This document shows positions 9,469 to 16,422 of a stretch of DNA of 64,000 nt, piece by piece (position 1 is the first letter of the stretch; each line of letters begins with the position of its first letter). The stretch covers positions 434,001 to 498,000 of the forward strand of contig NZ_FMCQ01000002.1 of NCBI RefSeq assembly GCF_900091605.1, given 5' to 3'. The notes below the pieces were generated by a model. The model made no database searches and was not told the DNA's origin. It was given only the letters and a program-made list of their open reading frames with translations. This DNA is from Micromonospora tulbaghiae. GTDB lineage: Bacteria; Actinomycetota; Actinomycetes; Mycobacteriales; Micromonosporaceae. The translations under genes were made by a program, and so were the position numbers.

Positions 9469-9482
9469 TGTTAGCGATAACG
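9469..9482. promoter_or_regulatory. LacI-family operator O4
   Basis: TGTTAGCGATAACG, 98 bases downstream of O3 and about 46 bases before the ribosome site of the arabinofuranosidase gene. The pair O3/O4 could allow looping or a transcription roadblock, mirroring the pair O1/O2 upstream of araB. Confidence 0.68.
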
Positions 9483-9540
9483 CTGCCGTCGTCGGCGCGT
9501 GCCGCCGCGCCCGGGCTCCGGTCGACGAAGGAGGATCGTG

Positions 9541-11610
9541 GTGACGGCTCGACTGTCCCGTGGACGTGGAAGCCTGTCCCGGCTGCTGGCCGGGGTGGTG
9601 GCGCTGCTTGTCGGCGGCGTGGTGGTGGGTGCCGTGCCCGCGCCGGTATCGGCCGCCACGGTGGACACCAGCGCGTACTACGTGCTGGTGAACCGCAACA
9701 GCGGCAAGGCGCTGGACCTGTACAACCAGGCGACGAACGACGGCGCGCGGATCACCCAGTGGACGCGCAACGACGGCGCCTGGCAGCAGTGGCAGTTCGT
9801 GGACTCCGGCGGTGGCTACTACCGGCTGCGCTCCCGGCACTCGGGCAAGGTGCTCGACGTGACCGGCGCGTCCACCGCCAACGGCGCGGCGGTGGTGCAG
9901 TGGACCGACCACGGCGGCACCAACCAGCAGTTCCGGCTGGCCGACTCCGACAGCGGGTACGTCCGGCTGATCAACCGGAACTCGAACAAGGTGATGGAGG
10001 TGCAGAACGCCTCCACCGCCGACGGCGGCAACATCGTCCAGTACGACGACTGGAACGGCGCGAACCAGCAGTGGCAGCTCGTCCGCGTCGGCGACAACCC
10101 GGGCAACCCGGGCGGCAGCTTCACCAACCCGGCCGTCTGGCAGGACTTCGCCGACGTCGACATCATCCGGGTCGGCGACGTCTACTACATGTCCGCCTCC
10201 ACCATGCACTACTCGCCCGGCGCGCCGGTGCTGCGCTCCTGGGACCTGGTGAACTGGGAGTTCGCCGGGCATTCCGTACCGCGGCTGGACTTCGGCTCGA
10301 AGTACGACCTGAGTGCCAGCGAGCACGCCTACGTGGACGGCATCTGGGCGTCGACGTTGAACTACCGGCCGAGCAACCGCACGTTCTACTGGGCCGGCTG
10401 CATCGACTTCGCGCAGACCCACATCTACACGGCGGGCGCCGTCGACGGCGCGTGGAGCCGGCTGGCCACCATCCCCAACTGCTACTACGACGCCGGCATG
10501 CTGATCGACGACAACGACACCATGTACGTCGCGTACGGCAACGGCACGATCAGCGTGGCCCAGCTCTCCGCCGACGGGCGCAGCCAGGTCCGGGCCCAGC
10601 AGGTCTACCAGACGCCGTCGAGCATCGGCACGCTGGAGGGCGCGCGTTTCTACAAGCGCAACGGCGCGTACTACATCTGGTTGACGCGTCCGGCCAACGG
10701 CCAGTACGTGCTGAAGTCCACGAACGGCCCGTTCGGCCCGTACGAGCAGCGGCAGGTGCTGCTCAACCTGCCCGGCCCGATCTCCGGCGGCGGCGTGCCG
10801 CACCAGGGCGGGCTGGTGCAGACGCAGACCGGCGCCTGGTACTACATGGCGTTCACCGACGCGTACCCGGGCGGGCGGATGCCGACGCTGGCGCCGATCA
10901 CCTGGACCTCCGACGGCTGGCCGCAGGTGCAGACCGTCAACGGCGCCTGGGGTGCGAGCTACCCCAACCCGCTGCCGACCCGCCCGGTCAAGCCGCTCAC
11001 CGGCACCGACACGTTCTCCGGCACCACGCTCGGCGTGCAGTACGAGTGGAACCACAACCCGGACAACAGCCGGTGGTCGGTGAACGACGGCCTGCGCCTG
11101 CAGACCGCGAGTGTCACGAACGACCTGTACCGGGCCCGCAACACGCTGACCCACCGCATCCAGGGCCCCACCTCGACCGGCACGATCGAGCTGGACTACT
11201 CGGGCATGCGCGACGGTGACCGGGCCGGCCTGGCGATGCTGCGGGACAGTTCGGCCTGGATCGGCGTACGGCGTGACAACGGCGCGACCCGGGTGGTGAT
11301 GACGAACGGCCTGACCATGGGCTCGAACAACTGGAACACCACCAGCACCGGTACGGAGATCGCCAGTGCGGCGGTGTCCGGCGGGCGGATCTGGCTGCGG
11401 GCCAACGCCGACATCCGGCCCGGCTCGGGACGGCAGGCGCGCTTCTCGTACAGCACCGACGGGGTGAACTTCGTACCGCTCGGGAACGCGCTGACGCTCA
11501 ACAACGCGTGGCAGTTCTTCATGGGGTACCGGTTCGGCTTCTTCAACTACGCCACCCAATCGCTCGGTGGCGCGGTGACGGTGCGGCAGTTCTCGCTGAC
11601 AACACCGTGA
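9541..11610 (+). CDS. Secreted GH43 alpha-L-arabinofuranosidase/xylosidase with CBM13 domain
   Basis: Extracellular glycosidase, 689 residues. A signal peptide (about residues 1-38) is followed by a ricin-type CBM13 carbohydrate-binding domain with three QxW-like repeats (QQWQF, NQQFRL, NQQWQL; about 40-180). A GH43 five-bladed propeller follows (about 195-490), then a beta-sandwich C-terminal domain (about 495-689). The base Asp lies in QDFADVDIIRVG and E366 in TLEGARFYKRNG is the likely catalytic acid. The GTG at 9541 was chosen six bases after AAGGAGG; a GTG at 9538 is too close. Two ara-type operators upstream argue for arabinan or arabinoxylan side chains as substrate, releasing L-arabinose for the neighbouring importer. 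Exact specificity cannot be read from sequence. Confidence 0.85.
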   Translation: MTARLSRGRGSLSRLLAGVVALLVGGVVVGAVPAPVSAATVDTSAYYVLVNRNSGKALDLYNQATNDGARITQWTRNDGAWQQWQFVDSGGGYYRLRSRHSGKVLDVTGASTANGAAVVQWTDHGGTNQQFRLADSDSGYVRLINRNSNKVMEVQNASTADGGNIVQYDDWNGANQQWQLVRVGDNPGNPGGSFTNPAVWQDFADVDIIRVGDVYYMSASTMHYSPGAPVLRSWDLVNWEFAGHSVPRLDFGSKYDLSASEHAYVDGIWASTLNYRPSNRTFYWAGCIDFAQTHIYTAGAVDGAWSRLATIPNCYYDAGMLIDDNDTMYVAYGNGTISVAQLSADGRSQVRAQQVYQTPSSIGTLEGARFYKRNGAYYIWLTRPANGQYVLKSTNGPFGPYEQRQVLLNLPGPISGGGVPHQGGLVQTQTGAWYYMAFTDAYPGGRMPTLAPITWTSDGWPQVQTVNGAWGASYPNPLPTRPVKPLTGTDTFSGTTLGVQYEWNHNPDNSRWSVNDGLRLQTASVTNDLYRARNTLTHRIQGPTSTGTIELDYSGMRDGDRAGLAMLRDSSAWIGVRRDNGATRVVMTNGLTMGSNNWNTTSTGTEIASAAVSGGRIWLRANADIRPGSGRQARFSYSTDGVNFVPLGNALTLNNAWQFFMGYRFGFFNYATQSLGGAVTVRQFSLTTP

Positions 11611-11912
11611 CAACGGTCACCATTCGCGGCCGTTGACACATCTTCAATAGCCCGGGGTGGGGCACCGGCAATCGCCGGAAATGCCGCACCCCGGGCTCAA
11701 TTCCACCGCTCCCGAGCAGCCTGTTCACGCCGCTGCGTATCGGAAGGGAATGAGCCGTCGGCCGATTCCGCGATATCGCCCCGCCACGGTGGGAACGGTC
11801 GACCCACGGTGCCGATACCGATGGGACCGCTGGCGTAGACTGTCGCCACCCGGGCCGGTCCGGTCGAGATCGACCGGGTGTGGCCGCGGGCAGTGGCGAA
11901 AGTGAGGTGGCC
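11611..11912. other. Intergenic region between arabinofuranosidase and LacI genes
   Basis: Holds the strong hairpin at 11649-11697 and, further on, TAGACT at 11836-11841, a possible -10 for the regulator gene. No copy of the ara operator was found here, so autoregulation is not indicated. Confidence 0.5.
11649..11697 (+). terminator. Terminator of the arabinofuranosidase gene
   Basis: A long stem AGCCCGGGGTGGGGCA (11649-11664) / TGCCGCACCCCGGGCT (11682-11697) with one mismatch encloses a second small hairpin CCGGC/GCCGG (11665-11678). It starts about 40 bases after the stop codon. Confidence 0.7.
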
Positions 11913-12917
11913 GTGCGCGGTCCTGCGATGACGGACGTGGCCCGCCTCGCCGGGGTGTCGCACCAGACGGTCTCCCGGGTGCTCAACGGGCATCCCAACG
12001 TGCGTGAGCAGACCCGGCTGCGGGTGCAGGCCGCCATCACCGAACTCGGCTACCGGCCCAACCGCGCGGCCCGCGCGCTGGTGACCGGCCGGTCCCAGGT
12101 CATCGGCGTGGTCGCGCAGAACACCACGCTCTACGGCCCGGCGTCACTGCTGGCCGCGCTGGAGCAGGCGGCCGCCGAGGCCGGTTTCGCGGTGAGCGTC
12201 GGCAGCGTCAGCGACCTCGACCACCGCTCCATCTCGGCCGCCGTGGAACGGCACCTGGCGCACCGGGTCGCCGGCATAGTGGTTATCGCGCCGGTCGAGT
12301 CCGCCGGCGAGGCGCTGGAACGGCTGCCCCAGGACGTACCGCTGGTGACAGTCGACGGCGACCCACGGCGGCCGATCCCACTGGTGACAGTCGACCAGGT
12401 CGCCGGCGCCCGGGCGGCCACCGAGCACCTGCTCGCCGCCGGGCACCGCACCGTCTGGCACGTGTCCGGCCCGTCGGACTGGTTCGACAGTGCCGGCCGC
12501 ATCGAGGGTTGGCGCGAGGCGCTGCGGCAGGCGGGCGCCGAGATCCCCCCGCTGGTCCCGGCGGACTGGTCAGCGGCGGCGGGCTACCGGTGCGGGCAGA
12601 TGCTGGCCCGGATGCCGGAGGTCACCGCCGTCTTCACCGCCAACGACCACCTGGCGCTGGGCGTGCTGCGGGCGCTGCACGAGCACGGCCGCCGGGTCCC
12701 CGACGACATCAGCGTGGTCGGGTTCGACGACGTGCCCGAGGCGGCGTACTTCATCCCGCCGCTCACCACGGTGCGGCCGGATTTCGGCGCGGTCGCAGCG
12801 GCCAGCCTCGACCTGCTCCTGGCCCAGATCGAGTCGCCGACCGTCGGGCCGCTGCGGCAGACGATCGCGCCGACGCTGGTGCCGCGCCGCAGCGTCGGCC
12901 CGCCGCCCGCCCGCTGA
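11913..12917 (+). CDS. LacI-family transcriptional regulator, probably of the arabinose regulon
   Basis: 334 residues. The N-terminal helix-turn-helix MTDVARLAGVSHQTVSRVLNG is followed by the hinge helix GYRPNRAARAL, then a periplasmic-binding-protein-like effector domain (RSQVIGVV to the C-terminus). The GTG at 11913 has AGTGAGG five bases before it; the ATG at 11928 would also keep the whole HTH. It is the only regulator in this region, and four LacI-type operators flank the ara and arabinofuranosidase promoters, so it most likely represses both and is released by arabinose or a derivative. That effector is inference. Confidence 0.85.
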   Translation: MRGPAMTDVARLAGVSHQTVSRVLNGHPNVREQTRLRVQAAITELGYRPNRAARALVTGRSQVIGVVAQNTTLYGPASLLAALEQAAAEAGFAVSVGSVSDLDHRSISAAVERHLAHRVAGIVVIAPVESAGEALERLPQDVPLVTVDGDPRRPIPLVTVDQVAGARAATEHLLAAGHRTVWHVSGPSDWFDSAGRIEGWREALRQAGAEIPPLVPADWSAAAGYRCGQMLARMPEVTAVFTANDHLALGVLRALHEHGRRVPDDISVVGFDDVPEAAYFIPPLTTVRPDFGAVAAASLDLLLAQIESPTVGPLRQTIAPTLVPRRSVGPPPAR

Positions 12918-12938
12918 GCCCGCGGCCTGCTCACCGTC

Positions 12939-12961
12939 GCCGGCCCGCTTGAGGGGCCGGC
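12939..12961. terminator. Hairpin between convergent genes
   Basis: GCCGGCCC (12939-12946) / GGGCCGGC (12954-12961), an 8-bp perfect stem with a seven-base loop. It sits between the lacI-type gene and the convergent copC-like gene and could serve both strands. Confidence 0.45.
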
Positions 12962-13032
12962 GCTCGCTCACCCGAGGCCGGCCCGCCGAGGGCCCGTGCA
13001 CCCCGCCGCCGATCCCGCCGTGCGTCCGGTCG

Positions 13033-13659
13033 TCAGTGGTCCGTGCGACGAGCGCGCGCCCGGCGCGCGACCAGCAGCGCGATCCCGGCGACCACGAGCA
13101 GCCCGGCGACCGCCCCACCGGCGAGCAGCGCGACCGGCGGGCCGTCGTCGCCGGCCCGCGGACCGGAGGCGTCCGGCTCGTCCACGGCCGACGGGCCGCC
13201 GGACGCGCTGCCCGCGCCCGCCGCGGTGTCCGCGCCGGTCGACGCGGGCGCCGCCGCCGACGCGGAAGCCGACGGCGCGGGCGCGGCCGGGTCGGCGACG
13301 GTGAAGCGGTACGACCCCTGGACCGGGTGGCCGTCGCGGGACACCACCCGGTAGGCGACGGTGTAGGTGCCGTTGCCCAGCGGCTCGTCGATCGTCACCG
13401 TGCCGGTGACGCCGTCCACCGCCGGCGCGGAGGTGGGCACCTTGCGCTGGCCGGCGTCGCTGACCGTGATGGTGGTGAAGGAGGGGTTCAGCCGTTGCAG
13501 GAACCGCAGCGTGACCTGCGTGGGCGCGGCGGTGAGCCGGGCGTCGCGCGCGGGCGTGGCCCCCTGGAGCGAGTTGTGCGCCGCCGCGGGCGTGGCCGGG
13601 ACCAGCAGCAGCGCGGTGAGGACCGCGGCGAGCAGCGCGGTGACGGATCGGGTACGCAT
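13033..13659 (-). CDS. CopC-domain copper-binding protein with C-terminal membrane anchor
   Basis: 208 residues. A signal peptide (about 1-26) is cleaved before HNSLQGATPA, so the mature protein starts with a His, the typical N-terminal copper ligand of CopC proteins. The CopC beta-barrel spans about 27-125 (LTAAPTQVTLRF, GTYTVAYRVVSRDGHPVQGSYRF). A low-complexity Ala/Ser/Pro linker follows, then one membrane helix (PPVALLAGGAVAGLLVVAGIAL) with a basic tail. It binds copper outside the cell. The next gene upstream on the same strand is a DyP peroxidase, 20 bases away, then a PCuAC chaperone, so the three form a copper-linked operon. Confidence 0.85.
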   Translation of the reverse strand: MRTRSVTALLAAVLTALLLVPATPAAAHNSLQGATPARDARLTAAPTQVTLRFLQRLNPSFTTITVSDAGQRKVPTSAPAVDGVTGTVTIDEPLGNGTYTVAYRVVSRDGHPVQGSYRFTVADPAAPAPSASASAAAPASTGADTAAGAGSASGGPSAVDEPDASGPRAGDDGPPVALLAGGAVAGLLVVAGIALLVARRARARRTDH

Positions 13660-13679
13660 GACGCGCCTTCCTGTGGTGG

Positions 13680-14906
13680 TCAGCCGAGCAGTTGCCGGCC
13701 GATCCAGCCGCCCTCGGGGCAGCCGGGCGGTACGGCGAACACGGCGGAGCCGATCGGGGTGGTCCACTCGTTGAGCAGGTCGCGCTCGGCGAGCCGGCGC
13801 TGGACGGGCAGGAACTGGCGGGCGATGTCGGCCTGGTACGAGGCGAAGACGAGCCCGCTGTCCGCGTTCCCCTCGGGGGTCGGCACGCCGTCGTAGTTGT
13901 AGGGCCGGCGCAGGATCTTCTGCCGGTCGTCGGTGACGCGGGCGCGGGTCAGGTGCGAGAAGTCGGGGATGACGGTGAGCCCGTCCGGGCCGAGCGCGGC
14001 GAAGTCCGGCTCGTCGTGTTCGGTCCGGCCGGTCAGCGGCGCGCCGGTGTCGAGGCGCCGCCCGACGGCGAGTTCCCGGTCGCTGCGGCCCAGCAGGTCC
14101 CAGGTCTCCAGGTTCATGCTGATCCGCCGCACCACGAGGGTGGTCGAGTCGCGCAGCCAGTCCGGTCCGTCGGTCACCCACACCGCGGTGTCGGCCGGCG
14201 CGCCGGGCTTCGGGTTGGCGGTGCCGTCGAGCTGCCCGAACAGGTTGCGCTGGGTACGCCCCGGCTCGGCGCCGGCCGCCCGGCGGAACCCCTGCTGCAC
14301 CCAGCGGACGACGGCGAACGGGCGGCTGTCCTTGACCAGGACCCGCTGGGTGTGGGCGACGGTGAGCGGGTCGTCGGCGCAGATCTGGAGCAGCAGGTCC
14401 CCACCGGACCAGCGGGGTTGCAGCCGGTCGATGCCGAACGCGGGCAGCTCGGCCACCGAGGCGGGCCGGCGCTCGTCGAGCCCGGCGGCGGCGTAGAGCC
14501 CGGGACCGAAGCCGAACGTGACGGTGAGCCGGGCCGGCAGCACGCTCAGTTCGGGCTCGGTGTCGGCCAGCGCCGGGCGGCCCTGTGTGAGCCGGGCCGC
14601 GTCGTCGGAGAGCAGCCGCAGCATCCGCCCGAGCGCCGCCCGGTCGGTGCCGGGGCGCAGCGTGAACGCGACGAACGCCGCATGCGCCTGCGGGTCGGTG
14701 GTGACCCCGGACTGCCGGGCGCCGTGGAACGGCTCGACCGCGCTGCCCACCTGTGCCACCGGAACGGGATTGTCGGGGCGTACCCCCTGGGGACGGACGG
14801 CGGCAAGGGTGCCCGCGCCGGCCAGCGCGCCCCCGGCGGCCATCGCGCCGCCGGTGAGCAGGCCACGCCGGCTCACCCGGCGGGCGGGTGCGCCGGTGCC
14901 GGTCAT
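13680..14906 (-). CDS. Tat-exported DyP-type heme peroxidase
   Basis: 408 residues. The N-terminus carries a twin-arginine signal (RRVSRRGLLTGG), so the protein is folded with heme before export. The DyP hallmarks are GQLDGTANP with catalytic D227, the DFSHLTRAR stretch with the probable proximal His, and ILRRPYNYDG. It belongs to the EfeB/DtpA group of class A-like DyPs. The start ATG overlaps the stop of the upstream chaperone gene (four bases). Streptomyces DtpA is known to sit with a PCuAC chaperone and to work in copper trafficking; the same role here is inferred from the neighbours. Confidence 0.9.
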   Translation of the reverse strand: MTGTGAPARRVSRRGLLTGGAMAAGGALAGAGTLAAVRPQGVRPDNPVPVAQVGSAVEPFHGARQSGVTTDPQAHAAFVAFTLRPGTDRAALGRMLRLLSDDAARLTQGRPALADTEPELSVLPARLTVTFGFGPGLYAAAGLDERRPASVAELPAFGIDRLQPRWSGGDLLLQICADDPLTVAHTQRVLVKDSRPFAVVRWVQQGFRRAAGAEPGRTQRNLFGQLDGTANPKPGAPADTAVWVTDGPDWLRDSTTLVVRRISMNLETWDLLGRSDRELAVGRRLDTGAPLTGRTEHDEPDFAALGPDGLTVIPDFSHLTRARVTDDRQKILRRPYNYDGVPTPEGNADSGLVFASYQADIARQFLPVQRRLAERDLLNEWTTPIGSAVFAVPPGCPEGGWIGRQLLG

Positions 14907-15466
14907 GAGGCCGGGCTCGCGCCGTGTCCGGGCGCGTACGTCTCCTGGGCGCCGGTGAACGGCTTCGCCACGGCGGTGAACGTCTGGGTCCGGCCGTCGG
15001 CGAAGGTGAGCGTGATGTCGAGCTGGTCGCCGGCCCGCACCGGGCGGGTGAGGTCCATCAGCATCAGGTGGTCGCCGCCGGGTTCCAGGGCGGCCCGGGA
15101 CCGGGCGGCGACCACGACGCCGCCCTGCTTCTGCCGCATCGCCATCTTCCCGTCGGTCATGGCCATCTCGTGGATCTCGGCCCGGGACACGTCGGTGCTC
15201 ACCCCGGTGATCGTGACGTCGGTGTCGCCGTCGTTGGCGAGCGTGGCGAACGCGGCGGTCATGCCCTTGTCGGCGGCCTTCACCCACGGGTCGCGGACGG
15301 TGAGCACGCCCGCCGCCGCGCTCGCCGCCGCCGACGTCGAGCCCGATGCCGCCGGGGCGGTGGACTCCGTGCCGGAGGATCCGCAGGCGGTGACCGACGC
15401 GGCGAGCACGGCGGCGCCGATCAGGGCCGCCGTGCGCGGCAACCGGCGGGTGGTGGTGCTGGGCAT
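14903..15466 (-). CDS. PCuAC-family copper chaperone lipoprotein
   Basis: 187 residues. The lipoprotein signal ends SVTACGSSG with C28 as lipidated residue. The PCuAC fold follows a Ser/Ala-rich spacer (about 30-53). The copper motif H-x-M-x(n)-H-x-M is visible as EIHEMAM and GDHLMLMDL. It hands Cu(I) to extracellular enzymes. First gene of the copC-dyp cluster, divergent from zur across 228 bases, with a four-base overlap to the peroxidase gene. Confidence 0.88.
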   Translation of the reverse strand: MPSTTTRRLPRTAALIGAAVLAASVTACGSSGTESTAPAASGSTSAAASAAAGVLTVRDPWVKAADKGMTAAFATLANDGDTDVTITGVSTDVSRAEIHEMAMTDGKMAMRQKQGGVVVAARSRAALEPGGDHLMLMDLTRPVRAGDQLDITLTFADGRTQTFTAVAKPFTGAQETYAPGHGASPAS

Positions 15467-15694
15467 GACGTCGTCCCCTCGAAGATCCGGTGTTCGTACC
15501 GTTGGTCGGCGCGGTACGCCGGATAGTTCCGGCCGGGGCGGTCAGGCACGTCACACCCGGCCGGCGGACCGTCGTGGACCCGGGATCGGCGGTGCGTCCG
15601 GAAGGCATAATGGTTCCGGGTGTCACGTGGCGCGCCGGGCGCGGCCGCGGCCGGACGAGGGTGCCGGGCGGGCGCCCGGACGAGGGAGGCGACG

Positions 15695-16099
15695 GTGACC
15701 CAGGCGACGACCGGGGCGACCCGCAACACCCGCCAGCGCGCCGAGGTGCTGGCGCTGCTGCGGGAGTTGGACGGCTTCCACAGCGCGCAGCAGCTGCACC
15801 AGATGCTCGTCCAGCGGCAGGCGAAGGTCGGCCTCACCACGGTGTATCGGACGCTCCAGATGCTCGTCGACAACGGCGAGATCGATTCGGCCCGGCTGCC
15901 CGGCGGCGAGCACCTCTACCGCCGGTGCAGCCAGAGCCGCCATCACCACCACCTGGTCTGCCGCCGCTGCGGCCGGGCCGTGGAGGTGGCCGGCCCGGCC
16001 GTGGAGCGGTGGGCCGACCAGGTCGCCGCGCAGCACGGCTTCACCGACGTCGGGCACACCCTGGAGATCTTCGGCACCTGCGACCGCTGCGCCGCCTGA
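15695..16099 (+). CDS. zur: Fur-family zinc uptake regulator Zur
   Basis: 134 residues. Winged helix in the N-terminal half (TRQRAEVLALLRELDGFHSAQQLH, VGLTTVYRTLQMLVDNGEID). The metal part contains HHHHLVCRRCG and FGTCDRCAA, the two CxxC pairs for structural zinc. FRSAQEL/VGLTTVYRTLQ/VEVAGPAVERW-type sequence is characteristic of actinobacterial Zur rather than Fur or Nur. The GTG at 15695 has GAGGGAGG five bases upstream; the frame remains open upstream to 15620 but that part is low complexity. Likely represses zinc uptake genes that are not in this window. Confidence 0.85.
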   Translation: MTQATTGATRNTRQRAEVLALLRELDGFHSAQQLHQMLVQRQAKVGLTTVYRTLQMLVDNGEIDSARLPGGEHLYRRCSQSRHHHHLVCRRCGRAVEVAGPAVERWADQVAAQHGFTDVGHTLEIFGTCDRCAA

Positions 16100-16284
16100 G
16101 CCCTCGCGCGATGACCCGCCCGCGCCGGGACGGAACGCGGCGACCGGTGGCAGTTCCGGAACGCCGGCGTCACCCCGAAGTGCCGCTCCAGGCCGGCGCG
16201 GATCGCGTCGCCGGCCAGCGCGCGCAGCAGTTGCCCGCGCTTGGCGTCGCCGGGCGGCGGCACCACGTTGTCGGCGAACGACAT
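15943..16284 (-). CDS. Hypothetical small protein, partly antisense to zur
   Basis: An open frame of 113 codons starting ATG at 16284 with GGAGGAG six bases upstream, an unusually good start. The first 45 residues (MSFADNVVPPPGDAKRG..., then a helical AIRAGLERHFGV part) look like real protein. From about residue 60 the frame runs antisense over the end of zur and becomes Arg/Ala-rich, so the C-terminal part is doubtful. It may be a short remnant of a gene damaged by a frameshift. Not recognised. Confidence 0.3.
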   Translation of the reverse strand: MSFADNVVPPPGDAKRGQLLRALAGDAIRAGLERHFGVTPAFRNCHRSPRSVPARAGHRARAQAAQRSQVPKISRVCPTSVKPCCAATWSAHRSTAGPATSTARPQRRQTRWW

Positions 16285-16422
16285 GTCTCCTCCGGAGCGC
16301 TAACGAACACGGCTTCCATTCCCAACTGAGCGCGCCACGCGGCCGGCAGCCCGTCAGGCACCGGCGCACGCGAAACGGCGGGCGGACCCGCAGGCCCGCC
16401 CGCCGTCCGGCGGTGGAACGTG
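16100..16422. other. Intergenic region between zur and the carboxylase gene
   Basis: About 320 bases between convergent genes. It contains the start of a small minus-strand open frame (16284) with a strong ribosome site, and GAGCGCTAAC at 16295-16304, which resembles half of the ara operator but mismatches the rest. No clear terminator hairpin was found. Confidence 0.4.

Noticed and set aside
9538..9540. GTG at 9538 as start of the arabinofuranosidase
   Set aside because: Only three bases follow the ribosome site; the GTG at 9541 has a normal distance.
16295..16304. GAGCGCTAAC as a fifth ara operator
   Set aside because: Only about 10 of 14 positions match and the left arm is lost; not placed on a recognisable promoter.
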